A DNA stretch of 64,000 nucleotides from Microbacterium sp. 10M-3C3 (GTDB lineage: Bacteria; Actinomycetota; Actinomycetes; Actinomycetales; Microbacteriaceae): contig NZ_CP034245.1 of the NCBI RefSeq assembly GCF_003931875.1, forward strand, positions 372,001 to 436,000. The letters are read 5' to 3'. Position 1 is the first letter of the stretch. The number at the start of each line of letters is the position of its first letter. The notes beneath the pieces were generated by a model. It did no database searches, had not been told where the DNA came from, and saw only the letters and a list, made by a program, of their open reading frames with translations. The translations under genes were made by a program, and so were the position numbers. Shown in pieces: positions 9,030-17,334 of this stretch.

Positions 9030-10217
9030 ATGGGCATCTCGATGAGCGACGACGACATCCTCATCAACGGCACGTCGACGAAGCAGGTCGCGGGCGTGCT
9101 GAAGGGCTCGGGGCTGACCGAGGCCAAGATCGGCGAGATCCTCGGCTGGTGGTACGTCGGCGCGGTCGGCAACTCGCGACCGCTTCCGTTCGACATCGCC
9201 ACCGACGTGCAGGCCACACGAACCGACGACGTCGTGACGTATCAGCGCGCGTTCGCGCATCAGGACTGGGTCGACGGGGAGGATCGGGTGCAGGCATCCG
9301 CGACTCCCGAAGAGCTGGGGTTCAATGCGCGCTTCCACGCGATCGAGAACGAGTTCGACGCCATCCGGGCGCAGTTCCTCCGCCTCGCCGCGGGTCTCGT
9401 CGATGTGCGCGCCGACCTCTTCGGTGTGGTGCGCGAGCTCGAGAGCAAGATCACCGCGATGCAGAACGACCTCTTCGACATCAAGGAGCAGCTGAAGCCG
9501 GCGACGTCGTCCCCCGGCAACCTGGGCGTGCTCGGCACGGTCAAGGTGGGCGAGAAGAACGCGTGGGTCGCGAAGCTCGGGGACGACTTCCAGCTGATCG
9601 AGTTCGCCGGCGCGACCATCGGCGGGTCTGGAATCGGACCCAAGGTCAACCCGTCCGGTCTCGCCTATCGCGCCGAGAACGTCCGTCCTGAGGAGGTCAT
9701 CGAGGTCGTGCGCGACCTGGAGGACTTGGTGGCCATTCCCGAGGTCCGTACCGTTATCGAGCAGCCGGGAGCGACGGTGGCGGACTTGCGCACCGTCGTC
9801 GCGGGAGCGACGCTGTCGTCGGGCGTGAGCGCGGCGTCGGTCTTGGCGACCCTGCCCGCCGACGTCGAGCTCAAGGGGGCGGAAGGGACGATCGACGTGA
9901 TCGCAAAGCATCTGGTGTCGGAGCTCCCCGACGCGACCGCCGCCGCGATGAAGGAGACCGTCATCGTCGACGACGCAGCGCGAGGAGCGACCGCGGTGAA
10001 GCTCGGCAGGTCGTCGGCGGAAGTGCTCGGCCTCAATCCCGCGATCCGCGGTGCGCTCGAGGGCGCGGGCATCGACGCGACGGTGGGCGGCCTCGCCAAG
10101 ACGACGACCGCGCAGCTGGCCGTCGCGCTCGGCAGCGTCGGGGCCGACGTGAGCAACGACATTCTGCGCGACGTCGTCGCCAAGAGCCGGGTCGCCGGAC
10201 TCCTCGTGGGTCGCTGA
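9030..10217 (+). CDS. Fibre-like coiled-coil protein of the tail cluster
   Basis: A 395-residue protein with a good ribosome binding site (AAGGAG at 9018-9023) ahead of ATG 9030, the only gene here not joined to the one before by overlap. Residues about 100-157 form a predicted coiled coil (ENEFDAIRAQFLRLAAG and ESKITAMQNDLFDIKEQ). Before it is a small globular head and after it a long Ala/Val/Thr-rich segment. This layout suits a trimeric tail fibre or attachment protein. The strong separate ribosome binding site suggests higher expression than the wedge proteins. No receptor-binding domain is recognisable. Confidence 0.55.
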   Translation: MGISMSDDDILINGTSTKQVAGVLKGSGLTEAKIGEILGWWYVGAVGNSRPLPFDIATDVQATRTDDVVTYQRAFAHQDWVDGEDRVQASATPEELGFNARFHAIENEFDAIRAQFLRLAAGLVDVRADLFGVVRELESKITAMQNDLFDIKEQLKPATSSPGNLGVLGTVKVGEKNAWVAKLGDDFQLIEFAGATIGGSGIGPKVNPSGLAYRAENVRPEEVIEVVRDLEDLVAIPEVRTVIEQPGATVADLRTVVAGATLSSGVSAASVLATLPADVELKGAEGTIDVIAKHLVSELPDATAAAMKETVIVDDAARGATAVKLGRSSAEVLGLNPAIRGALEGAGIDATVGGLAKTTTAQLAVALGSVGADVSNDILRDVVAKSRVAGLLVGR

Positions 10218-10567
10218 TGGCGTCGGTCGCGCGTGCCGGCGACGTGTCTGCGACACCCGGCACCACCCCGGTGACCGGTTCCACGGGCGCCTGGTCGGCG
10301 GGCACGATCAGCGAGACGACGACATCGGTCTTCACGAGCGACAGGCGCGCCATCGTCGTCGAGGCCCGCTGCACGTTCTCCTACTCCGGGAACACGACAA
10401 GCACGCCGTCATCACCTGTCTCGCAGACATCGACCGTGACGCTGCGTCCGCAGACGCGCGCGCTGAAGGTGGGCGGATCGCCCCCGCTCGTCGACGGAGA
10501 CCGCGAGCAGGACTCGTATGGGAACGCTCTGTCGGTGGGATCGGACGCCACGTGGTCGACGGCGTGA
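10217..10567 (+). CDS. Small Ser/Thr-rich protein ending the tail cluster
   Basis: A 116-residue protein starting one base inside the stop of the fibre-like gene. It is rich in Ser, Thr and Gly with alternating short beta strands (ISETTTSVFTS, AIVVEARCTFSYSGN). It may be a small beta-sandwich domain such as a fibre tip or a carbohydrate-binding cap. No family is recognised. It is the last + strand gene of the cluster; the next gene is convergent, only 16 bases away. Confidence 0.5.
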   Translation: MASVARAGDVSATPGTTPVTGSTGAWSAGTISETTTSVFTSDRRAIVVEARCTFSYSGNTTSTPSSPVSQTSTVTLRPQTRALKVGGSPPLVDGDREQDSYGNALSVGSDATWSTA

Positions 10568-10583
10568 GCTCAGCGGCGGCGAC

Positions 10584-11456
10584 TCAGCTCGGAGTCCAGA
10601 TGTCGCGGTGGTCGAGGGCGAACTGATGGAAGGTGGTCGCGGGGCGACCGGTCAGGCGCCGAACCGTGCGGTTGGGAAGGGCCGACACGTTGGCGCGCAC
10701 GATGCGATAGATCATCCGTTGCACGTCGATATAGTCCTGCGGCGCACCTTCTGCGCGAATCCGGTCGAGATAGGCCCCCTCCGACGGCCGGTTGTAGCGG
10801 ATGGGGCGGCCGAGCACGTCGCTCAACGTCTCCGCGACCGCGCGGTAGGTGAGCGGCTGTTCGCCCGAGAGCGTGTACGCCTTGCCCACATGACCCGGTT
10901 CCGTGAAGACCCGAGCGGCGACTCGGCCGATGTCGCGGGCGTCGATGAGGGCCGTCAAGGAACGCCCCGCGGGTACGAAGACCTCATCACGATCGCGGAT
11001 GTCCGCGGCGTGGACGCCGGTCAGGTTCTGCATGAAGAAGTTCGGGCGGAGCATCGTCGACGGTGCGCCGACAGCGCGGAGATACGCCTCGACCGCGTGG
11101 TGGGGCGTCCCGCGGTTGACCTGGACCCCCTGCAGGGACAGGAAGACCACCTGACGGACGCCCGCGTCGCGACACGCGTCGATGACGGGGAAGAGGAAGG
11201 CCGAGACATCCGCGATCTGCGGCGGTCGCAGGAGGAAGACCCGATCGACGTCCGCGAGCGTGGCCCGCGCGGTGGCGATCGAGCCGTCGAAGGAGAACTC
11301 CCGGAGCGGCACGCCGAGCGCTTCCGCGGCGGGGTCGTCGCGATCGCGGACCGCGGCGATCACTGGCGCTCCGCGGCCGCGCAGTTCAGCGACCACGGAC
11401 CTGCCGACTGTGCCGGTCGCACCGGTGACCAGGACTGCGCCGATGGACTCACTCAT
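10584..11456 (-). CDS. NmrA/atypical SDR family NAD(P)-binding protein
   Basis: A 290-residue atypical short-chain dehydrogenase. The N-terminus has the glycine-rich nucleotide motif GAVLVTGATGTVGRSV (residues about 6-21). The rest follows the NmrA / NAD(P)H-azoreductase-like layout with an AVRDRDD segment at the second strand, a LSLQGVQVNRGTPHHAVEAYL region and a LRPNFFMQNL motif. Such proteins bind NAD(P) as redox sensors or reduce quinones. It is the last gene of a three-gene operon; its start overlaps the MarR stop by 8 bases. Substrate is unknown. Confidence 0.8.
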   Translation of the reverse strand: MSESIGAVLVTGATGTVGRSVVAELRGRGAPVIAAVRDRDDPAAEALGVPLREFSFDGSIATARATLADVDRVFLLRPPQIADVSAFLFPVIDACRDAGVRQVVFLSLQGVQVNRGTPHHAVEAYLRAVGAPSTMLRPNFFMQNLTGVHAADIRDRDEVFVPAGRSLTALIDARDIGRVAARVFTEPGHVGKAYTLSGEQPLTYRAVAETLSDVLGRPIRYNRPSEGAYLDRIRAEGAPQDYIDVQRMIYRIVRANVSALPNRTVRRLTGRPATTFHQFALDHRDIWTPS

Positions 11457-11889
11457 CTTCCGCTCCCACCTTTGAGAGGAGCCGTCCGAGCTGGTCGAGC
11501 TCGTCGTCGGTCAGTCGTGAGACGTGTCGTCGCATGTCGGCCACGACCTCGGCCTCGAAGGCATCGACCTCTCGCCGGGCGGAATCACTCAAGCGGATGA
11601 CCCTCGAGCGAGCGTCGTCGGGGTGTGGAGTCTGCTCGACGAGCCCAGCGCGCTTCAGCCCGTCGACGAGCTGTGTGATGGCACCCGCGGTCAGCCCGAG
11701 GCGGGAGGCGAGTGCCCCCGGGGTGACGGGCGCCGTCGCGTGCGAGACGACGAAGAGGGCCTCGAGCTGTGACGATGTGAGCGCCGCTGCCGCGAAGGGG
11801 CGGCGGCGGGCCTCGCCGAGAAGACGCCCGGCGGCGATCACGCCCTCGAGCACGCGCCGGAGCGCCTCGTCGCGCGCGGGCGCGGTCAT
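11449..11889 (-). CDS. MarR family transcriptional regulator
   Basis: A 146-residue MarR-type winged-helix regulator. The recognition region reads LTSSQLEALFVVSHATAPVTP then ALASRLGLTAGAITQLVDGL, followed by a wing DDARSRVIRL. The chosen ATG (11889) lies in an ATGA overlap with the upstream gene; an in-frame ATG further up would lie inside that gene. It probably represses its own operon through the palindrome at 12525-12541. The two flanking nucleotide-binding proteins suggest a response to electrophiles, quinones or phenolics. That is inference from common MarR operon content. Confidence 0.85.
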   Translation of the reverse strand: MTAPARDEALRRVLEGVIAAGRLLGEARRRPFAAAALTSSQLEALFVVSHATAPVTPGALASRLGLTAGAITQLVDGLKRAGLVEQTPHPDDARSRVIRLSDSARREVDAFEAEVVADMRRHVSRLTDDELDQLGRLLSKVGAEDE

Positions 11890-12518
11890 GCGCTCACGAA
11901 GGGCATCGCGTGGAGGAATCGCCGATCGTCGACCTGCGTGAGGATGAAATCGGCGAGATCGTCGCGGCTGATCTGCGTGCTCGCGTTGACTCCCACCCAT
12001 CCCACTCGATAGCCGCCGACTCCCGGCTTCTCGGTGAGACGAGGTCCACGCACGACGGTCCAGTCGGTGTGGGAGGAGCGGAGTACCTCGAGATGACCTT
12101 CGGCGTCTGCGAGAACCTGGCCGGACAGGGTTCTCAGAAGGAAACGGATGATCCGGTCCGCGGCCTTCGGGCGGTCGTGGGCGTCGTCTCGGAGCCCCCC
12201 GCCCGAGAGGGTGACGATCCGCCGGACACCGGCCGTGCGCATGGCGTCGACGATGACACGCGTGCCGTCGGTCTGGAGCGTCGGCGGTGATCCTTTCACC
12301 TGGCCGAAGAGGCTCAAGACGGCGTCCGTCCCCGCGACAGTGGCGGCGACGGTAGCGGGGTCCTGCACATCGCCGGTGATCACCGTGAGGTGATCGGACG
12401 AGACTCCGAGGCCGGCGGGATCGCGCACGAGCGCGCGGACGTGGTAGCCGGCGGCGAGGGCGCGATCCAGGACGCGGCGACCCGTCCTGCCGGTCGCGCC
12501 GAAGAGTGCGAGAGTCAT
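11886..12518 (-). CDS. NAD(P)-dependent oxidoreductase-like protein (NAD(P)-binding, SDR-type)
   Basis: A 210-residue Rossmann-fold protein of the NAD(P)-binding family (PF13460-like). Residues 3-12 carry LFGATGRTGR, followed by ALVRDP at the end of the second strand, and TGDVQDPA then DAVLSLFG further on. It is shorter than classical SDRs and resembles flavin-reductase/BLVRB-like proteins. It is the first gene of the operon with MarR and NmrA genes. Its start codon is only 6 bases from a perfect inverted repeat, so the mRNA leader must be very short. Confidence 0.8.
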   Translation of the reverse strand: MTLALFGATGRTGRRVLDRALAAGYHVRALVRDPAGLGVSSDHLTVITGDVQDPATVAATVAGTDAVLSLFGQVKGSPPTLQTDGTRVIVDAMRTAGVRRIVTLSGGGLRDDAHDRPKAADRIIRFLLRTLSGQVLADAEGHLEVLRSSHTDWTVVRGPRLTEKPGVGGYRVGWVGVNASTQISRDDLADFILTQVDDRRFLHAMPFVSA

Positions 12519-12524
12519 GCCCTC

Positions 12525-12541
12525 ACTTTAGCCGCTAAAGT
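12525..12541. promoter_or_regulatory. Candidate MarR operator, perfect 8+1+8 inverted repeat
   Basis: ACTTTAGC-C-GCTAAAGT is a perfect inverted repeat with a one-base spacer, in AT-rich sequence that stands out from its surroundings. It lies 6 bases upstream of the first codon of the NAD(P)-binding/MarR/NmrA operon (minus strand). A bound MarR dimer would cover the transcription start, so autorepression is likely. The repeat also contains the stop codon of the upstream GNAT gene. Confidence 0.75.
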
Positions 12542-13116
12542 TTATGACGTGGCAGGCGGACGTCGCACGGCGGGTGTGCGTCCGGCTGCGCCGCCGCGAC
12601 GTCACATCCCACCTCGCCGCCAGCTGGCTCGGGCCCCAGTAGGCGCTGGAAGAGCATGTGGTCCTGTCGTCGCCCGGCGATCTCGAGGTACGGGCGCGCG
12701 ACACCGATCTCCTCGAAGCCCAGCCGTCGGAGCAGCCGCTGAGAGGGCTCATTCTCGAGCAATGTCGCCGCTTCCATTCGTCGCAGCCTGTGGGTGTCAC
12801 GGCCCTCGATGACGACCGCGCCGACTGCCCGAGTCGCCAACCCTCGACCCCGTTCGCCTTCGTCGATCCAATAGCCGAGCCGGCCGTTCTGGAAGGCTCC
12901 TCGTTCGACGGCGCCGATATTGATCAGGCCGGCGACGACGCCCGCACGGTCGATGAGATAGGGATACGCGGCATCCCGCTCGCGCGCTTGCAGCCGACGC
13001 ACGAGCGCCTCCTGCGGCGCCGCGTCGGCGAAAAACTCCTCCGACCGCTCCGGTTCCCAGCGCGCGAGCGCGGTCCTATTGCGCCGACGGATCTGGGCGC
13101 AGCGGCCCCGTCCCAC
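12535..13116 (-). CDS. GNAT acetyltransferase, RimJ/RimL type
   Basis: A GNAT-fold N-acetyltransferase. The acetyl-CoA loop is visible as GYWIDEGERGRGLATRAVGA. Downstream are RRMEAATLLENEPSQRLLRRLGFEEIG and a short C-terminal strand, as in RimJ/RimL enzymes that acetylate protein N-termini or small amines. The GTG start at 13116 is a guess; the frame extends further up, but there it would overlap the next gene. About 33 residues follow the usual GNAT end, and the stop codon falls inside the MarR operator. This tail may be non-native read-through. Confidence 0.65.
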   Translation of the reverse strand: MGRGRCAQIRRRNRTALARWEPERSEEFFADAAPQEALVRRLQARERDAAYPYLIDRAGVVAGLINIGAVERGAFQNGRLGYWIDEGERGRGLATRAVGAVVIEGRDTHRLRRMEAATLLENEPSQRLLRRLGFEEIGVARPYLEIAGRRQDHMLFQRLLGPEPAGGEVGCDVAAAQPDAHPPCDVRLPRHKL

Positions 13117-13153
13117 CGGGAGTTGAGCCGGCGAGCGAGAGCGCGACGCCCGA

Positions 13154-13423
13154 TCACGAATCGACGGAGTTGGCGTTGCGGCGCCGGGAGAGATCGAGCA
13201 TGGCCTCCATCGCTCCGGGCAGGTCGGCCTCGTGCCCACTGGTCTGTGTCGCTGCTAAGGGGATGGCCGCGCCGATGAGGATGCGGCACATCGCGGGGCG
13301 GCCCTCGTGGATGACGGGCACCGTCACGACGTCGACGCGATTGAGTCCGGCCAGTTGTGCGGCATATCCGAGCAGCGCATCAGCCACGGCATCGGTCGTC
13401 GTGATCGATGACGATGCGTACAT
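13154..13423 (-). CDS. Small hypothetical protein
   Basis: An 89-residue protein starting MYASSSITTTDAVADALLGY; an alternative ATG four codons upstream (13435) is possible. It has a helix of Ala and Leu at residues 10-27 and a strand pair (RVDVVTVPVIHEGRPAM, RILIGAAIPLA). I do not recognise a named family. Similar short proteins are common in Microbacteriaceae genomes. The two possible starts sit in a tandem 21-base repeat. No strong ribosome binding site is seen. Confidence 0.5.
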   Translation of the reverse strand: MYASSSITTTDAVADALLGYAAQLAGLNRVDVVTVPVIHEGRPAMCRILIGAAIPLAATQTSGHEADLPGAMEAMLDLSRRRNANSVDS

Positions 13424-13432
13424 CAGGTCGTG

Positions 13433-13474
13433 CATGCCACACGCCTGCACGCGCATGCGACACGCCCGGGCGCG
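13433..13474. repeat. Two tandem 21-base units at a gene start
   Basis: Two adjacent imperfect units, each beginning CATGC and containing ACACGCC, occupy 13433-13453 and 13454-13474; a third CAT follows. Read on the minus strand they give repeated M-R-x-x-A-C residues, and every unit offers a new in-frame ATG for the small gene to the left. Confidence 0.5.
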
Positions 13475-13628
13475 CATCGGGGAGGGTCGGGAACGTGCTT
13501 CCCCCTTGCGGGCAGGCGGGAGGGGGAGGAGCGTCGGAGGTCACCAGCACGCGCGGTCCCCCCGGAGCCCTCGCCTTCCGACCCTTCGGACATTCCGGTG
13601 GCCCGCGCGCGCACGGGAGGAGCCCATC

Positions 13629-13994
13629 ATGGGCAAGTTCACCTTCGAGAACACGATCAAAGCCGAGTTCGAGGATCGTCTGCTCGCGCACCTGCAGCAG
13701 GTCATCACGTCCAAGCTCCGGCGCGACGAGTGCTTCCTGTTCACGTGGAAGGAGGACATCAGCGTCGGCGGCAAGCGCACGTCGGTGTGGGTCCACCGTG
13801 GCGCGAACCTGGTGTTCAAGTTCCACGGCGGCCGCACGCCGGCGATCAGTCCGGCGTGGTTGCAGGCGTTGACCTACACCGCCAACGGCCCGCACGGCCT
13901 CTACGTCGTCCCTGAGCCCGACGCCCGCCAGGTGGAGCGCCTCCACGCCCCCCAGGAATCGATGAAGTTCGCCATCGCGGACGCCGACGGATGA
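13629..13994 (+). CDS. DUF7882 family protein
   Basis: A 121-residue member of the small family found across Microbacteriaceae and often mislabelled ATP-dependent DNA ligase; it has no ligase motif. The hallmark segments are present: EDRLLAHLQQVITSKLRRDE, then FLFTWKEDIS, then the VWVHRGANLVFKFHG strand, and the VPEP near the end. ATG 13629 follows a GGAGG-like ribosome binding site (13613-13618). Function is unknown. The 200 bases upstream hold only short repeats and an inverted repeat TCCGA-CCCT-TCGGA at 13577-13590, which may be regulatory. Confidence 0.7.
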   Translation: MGKFTFENTIKAEFEDRLLAHLQQVITSKLRRDECFLFTWKEDISVGGKRTSVWVHRGANLVFKFHGGRTPAISPAWLQALTYTANGPHGLYVVPEPDARQVERLHAPQESMKFAIADADG

Positions 13995-14036
13995 GCGACA
14001 CCCGACGAGCGGGTCGCACCGACGACGCGGCGCAGC

Positions 14037-14378
14037 TCAGTGGGTGTGGGCGCCGGCGAGCTTGAAGCCGAGGCGGCCGTGCGCGTAAGCTCCGCCCGCC
14101 TTCAACGCGGTCGTGACCCATGCCGCTTCCGCCAGTTCGGCCTCGGTCGCGCCGGCGGCGACCGCCTTCTGCGAATGCGTGTCGATGCAGTAGACGCACT
14201 GCGTCGAGATCGCCACGGCGAGCGCGATCAGCTCGCGGTACTTCAGCGGGATGGTGCGCCCCTCCGCGGCGAAGACCGCGCCGTCGAACGCCGCGAACGC
14301 GGCCAGCACATCCGCCGTGTGCTCCTTGTAGACACGGGTGTAGGCGCGGTCGGCGGGGTCGTAGAAGTGCTCGCTCAT
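14037..14378 (-). CDS. Carboxymuconolactone decarboxylase / AhpD-like protein
   Basis: A 113-residue CMD-family protein. The redox-active pair and partner histidine are at C61-x-x-C64-x-x-x-H68 within STQCVYCIDTHS, with the helper Glu at E49. This arrangement is that of AhpD-like alkylhydroperoxidases rather than the true decarboxylase, which lacks the CxxC. It may use the thiols to reduce peroxides or other oxidised partners. It is monocistronic and divergent from the sulfur island that follows. Confidence 0.85.
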   Translation of the reverse strand: MSEHFYDPADRAYTRVYKEHTADVLAAFAAFDGAVFAAEGRTIPLKYRELIALAVAISTQCVYCIDTHSQKAVAAGATEAELAEAAWVTTALKAGGAYAHGRLGFKLAGAHTH

Positions 14379-14554
14379 GTGTTCCTCTCCGGATGCAGCG
14401 GCGCGGTCCCGCGGCGCGAGCGAGCCTAACCGCGCGCCCGCACGCGTTACGCCGCGTGACGAGACCCGTCGGCGGATGACGCGCGCCCGACCCGCCCGGA
14501 GGGGGCTGCAGTACCGTGTGCAGGTATGCGCACTCCGCCGGCGACAGGAGAGGG

Positions 14555-15757
14555 ATGAGCTCGATGCCCAGCGCGCACGGCGCCGTGTCGGCGCATCCGT
14601 TCGACCTCCGTGAGCGCGCGCGCCTCGACCGCCCCGAGAGCCGCAAGTGGAGTCTGCATCCCGGTGCGATCGGAGCCTGGGTGGCGGAGATGGACTTCGG
14701 CATCGCGCCGCCCGTGGCGGACGCGCTCCATCGCGCGATCGACGAGGAGACCCTCGGCTATCTCTCCCCGGCGCTGGCGGCCCGGCTCGGGGAGGCGACC
14801 GCGGAGTGGATGCGCGACGCGTACGGCTGGGGGATCGACCCCGAGCGGGTGCATCCCGTGTCGGACGTCATGGCGGCGCTCGGCGTCGCCGTCACCGAAT
14901 ACGCGCCGCCCGGCTCGCCCGTCATCGTCCCCACCCCGGCGTACATGCCGTTCCTGACCTACTTGCCGACGCTCGGCCACCCGGTCGTCGAAGTGCCGGG
15001 CATCGAGACGGACGGTCGCTGGCACCACGACCTCGAGCGCATCGACGACGCGTTCGCGGCCGGCGCGCGCGCGCTCGTGCTGTGCAATCCGCACAATCCG
15101 ACCGGCACCGTGTTCGAGCGCGAGGAGCTCCTCGCCATCGCCGCCGTCGTGGAGCGCCACAGCGGGCGCGTGTTCGCCGACGAGATCCACGCGCCGCTGC
15201 GCTACGACGGGCGACCGCACGTGCCGTACGCGTCGCTCTCCGACGCGACGGCGGCGCACACCATCACGGGGACGAGCGCCTCGAAGGCGTGGAACCTTCC
15301 GGGACTGAAGACCGCGCAGCTCATCACCTCCAACGACGCCGACCAGCGCGTCTACCGCCGGTTCGGCTTCGCAGTGCAGCACGGTGCGTCGACCCTTGGC
15401 GTGGTCGCATCCACCGCCGCCTACCGCGAGGGCGGACCGTGGCTGGAGGAGGTGCTGCGCTACCTCGACGGGGAGCGCCACGATGTGGGCCGCCTCCTCG
15501 CCGAACACCTGCCGGCGGCCGGGTACCGGGTCCCGGACGCGACGTACATCGCGTGGATCGACACGTCGGCGCTCGGCATCCCCGGGTCGCCGGCGGAGTT
15601 CTTCCGCGAACGGGCGGGGGTCGTGCTGACCGACGGGCGCCTCCTCGGGCGGGGCTACGACCGCCACGTGCGGCTCGTGTTCGCCACGCCGCGGCCGATC
15701 CTGCGCGCCGCGATCGAGCGCCTCGGGGATGCCGTGCGTCAGAGGGGGACGTCATGA
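14555..15757 (+). CDS. PLP-dependent cystathionine beta-lyase (MalY/PatB type)
   Basis: A 400-residue fold-type I aminotransferase-like enzyme. Key residues are the Schiff-base Lys at about 244 in GTSASKAWNLPGLK, a CNPHNPTG substrate motif, and the VFADEIHAPL aspartate for PLP. It would cleave C-S bonds in cystathionine, cystine or S-alkylcysteines, giving homocysteine, H2S or thiols, pyruvate and ammonia. Start ATG 14555 follows AGGAG at 14546-14550; a GTG 39 bases upstream is a possible alternative. It overlaps the MetY gene by 4 bases, so both enzymes are made together. Confidence 0.9.
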   Translation: MSSMPSAHGAVSAHPFDLRERARLDRPESRKWSLHPGAIGAWVAEMDFGIAPPVADALHRAIDEETLGYLSPALAARLGEATAEWMRDAYGWGIDPERVHPVSDVMAALGVAVTEYAPPGSPVIVPTPAYMPFLTYLPTLGHPVVEVPGIETDGRWHHDLERIDDAFAAGARALVLCNPHNPTGTVFEREELLAIAAVVERHSGRVFADEIHAPLRYDGRPHVPYASLSDATAAHTITGTSASKAWNLPGLKTAQLITSNDADQRVYRRFGFAVQHGASTLGVVASTAAYREGGPWLEEVLRYLDGERHDVGRLLAEHLPAAGYRVPDATYIAWIDTSALGIPGSPAEFFRERAGVVLTDGRLLGRGYDRHVRLVFATPRPILRAAIERLGDAVRQRGTS

Positions 15758-17061
15758 GCGACCAGCCGGACGAGCGCCACGGCTTCGAGACCCGGCAGAT
15801 CCACGCCGGGGCATTCGTCGACGCCGAGGCGTTCGCACGGGTCACCCCGATCTATCAGACGGCCGGCTACGTCTTCGAGGACTTCGACGACGGCGTGGAG
15901 CGATTCGCGGGCCGCAGCGGCCGCCGGGCCTACTCGCGCAACGACAACCCGACGAACATCGTCGCCGGTCGACGTCTCGCCGACCTGGAGGGCGGCGTCG
16001 ACGGCATCCTCGTCGCGAGCGGCCAGGCCGCGATCGCCGCGGCGCTCTTCGCCCTCGCGTCGGCGGGCGACCACATCCTCACGACGCGCAGCCTCTACGA
16101 GGGCACGCGGGAGATGTTCCGCGGCGCCCTGCGCCGGCAAGGGCTGGAGTTCGAGGCGGTCGACGCGGCCGCGCCGATCGCGGACTGGCTCGCGCGCGTG
16201 CGTCCGAACACGAAGGCCATCTACACCGAGTCGATCCCGAATCCGCTCGGCGACGTCGTCGACCTCGAGAAGCTCGGGCAGGTCGCCGACCGCGCCGGGA
16301 TCCCGCTGGTCGTGGACAACACCGTCGCCACGCCCTACCTGTGCCGACCGTTCGAATGGGGCGCGCACGTCGTCATCCACTCGACCTCGAAGTGGCTGGC
16401 CGGCCACGGTGCCGTGATCGGCGGCGCCATCGTGGACGGCGGGCGATTCGACTGGACCGCCGCGGCCGCCCGGTACCCCCAGCTCACCGACCCGGGTGCG
16501 AACGGGCAGCCCTCGTTCGTCGAGCGCTTCGGCGCCCAGGCGTTCGGCGCGTACGTGCGGTCGGTGATCGTGCTGGAGTACGGTCCGACGGTGCCGCCCA
16601 CGAGCACCTTCCTGCTGCTTCATGGCATGGAGACGCTCTCGCTGCGGATGGAGCGCCACGTCGCCAATGCGCAGCGCGTCGCCGAGGCGCTGCGCGCGCA
16701 TCCGGCCGTCGCGGCCGTGCACTATCCGGGGCTGGCGGACAGCCCCTACCGCTCCCTCGCGCAGAAGTACCTGCCCGACGGCGCCGGATCGATCGTCGCG
16801 ATCGATCTCGTCAGCGGGCGCGAGGCCGCACGCACCTTCCTCGACGGCCTGCGCCTGGTCAGCCAGATGACGCACATCGGCGACGTGCGCTCGCTCGCGA
16901 TCCACACCGGCAGCACAATCCACGGCAAGCTGTCGGAGACCGAGCGACTGTCCCTCGGCATCACACCGGGCCTGGTCCGGCTCTCCATCGGACTCGAGCG
17001 CGCGGACGACATCGTGCGCGACCTGCGCCGGGCGCTCGACGCCGTCGCGCCCGCCCGCTGA
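15754..17061 (+). CDS. metY: O-acetylhomoserine sulfhydrylase (MetY-like, Cys/Met metabolism PLP enzyme)
   Basis: A 435-residue PLP enzyme of the Cys/Met metabolism class, the size and shape of MetY. It has TRQIHAG at the N-terminus, SGQAAIAAAL at the cofactor phosphate site, the PLP lysine at K213 in HSTSKWLAGHG, and the long insertion (about 225-270) that separates MetY from cystathionine synthases. It would use sulfide or a thiol such as methanethiol to make homocysteine or methionine from O-acetylhomoserine. Next to a C-S lyase it could recapture released sulfur. The call between MetY and MetZ is not certain. Confidence 0.85.
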   Translation: MSDQPDERHGFETRQIHAGAFVDAEAFARVTPIYQTAGYVFEDFDDGVERFAGRSGRRAYSRNDNPTNIVAGRRLADLEGGVDGILVASGQAAIAAALFALASAGDHILTTRSLYEGTREMFRGALRRQGLEFEAVDAAAPIADWLARVRPNTKAIYTESIPNPLGDVVDLEKLGQVADRAGIPLVVDNTVATPYLCRPFEWGAHVVIHSTSKWLAGHGAVIGGAIVDGGRFDWTAAAARYPQLTDPGANGQPSFVERFGAQAFGAYVRSVIVLEYGPTVPPTSTFLLLHGMETLSLRMERHVANAQRVAEALRAHPAVAAVHYPGLADSPYRSLAQKYLPDGAGSIVAIDLVSGREAARTFLDGLRLVSQMTHIGDVRSLAIHTGSTIHGKLSETERLSLGITPGLVRLSIGLERADDIVRDLRRALDAVAPAR

Positions 17062-17293
17062 GAGGGTCCGCGCGCCCGCGCCCTGCGGCATCCGCGTTCA
17101 CATTTCGACGCATTCCGACGCTTCCCGCCATGCGAGCGAAGCGCGCCGGTGTCCTGCCGCATCGCGGGAAAACACCCGGCCGCGTCCCGATTTCGGCGCG
17201 TTGGCGAGCCCCTCTCGCTACGTGTGCGGAAGCCCGGATGCAACGTGCCGTCACATTCGGCCGCCACCGTCGTGGCGCCCTCCGGCGCGTCCC

Positions 17294-17299
17294 TACTGT
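17294..17299 (+). promoter_or_regulatory. Candidate -10 element for the sulfur operon
   Basis: In the 273-base gap after metY, TACTGT lies about 36 bases ahead of the sulfurtransferase ATG, with a plausible start of transcription near 17306. No good -35 is visible. The rest of the gap (17062-17293) shows no gene, and I see no clear riboswitch. Confidence 0.35.
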
Positions 17300-17334
17300 G
17301 GGGGCCACCCCTCGCCCCGACCTCTGGGAGAACG

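Noticed and set aside
6503..9217. Long open frame on the minus strand opposite the baseplate genes
   Set aside because: It has the Arg/His/Gly-rich composition of a shadow frame in GC-rich DNA and lies opposite genes with clear families.
1..10567. Complete prophage
   Set aside because: No capsid, terminase, portal, integrase, lysis genes or attachment repeat is visible on the right side; only tail-type genes are seen.
13629..13994. ATP-dependent DNA ligase label
   Set aside because: The protein has no ligase motifs; similar proteins carry this label by error. DUF7882 is the better name.
17062..17334. Riboswitch in the gap before the sulfurtransferase
   Set aside because: The gap lies at a sulfur operon, but I could not find paired segments matching a SAM or other known riboswitch.
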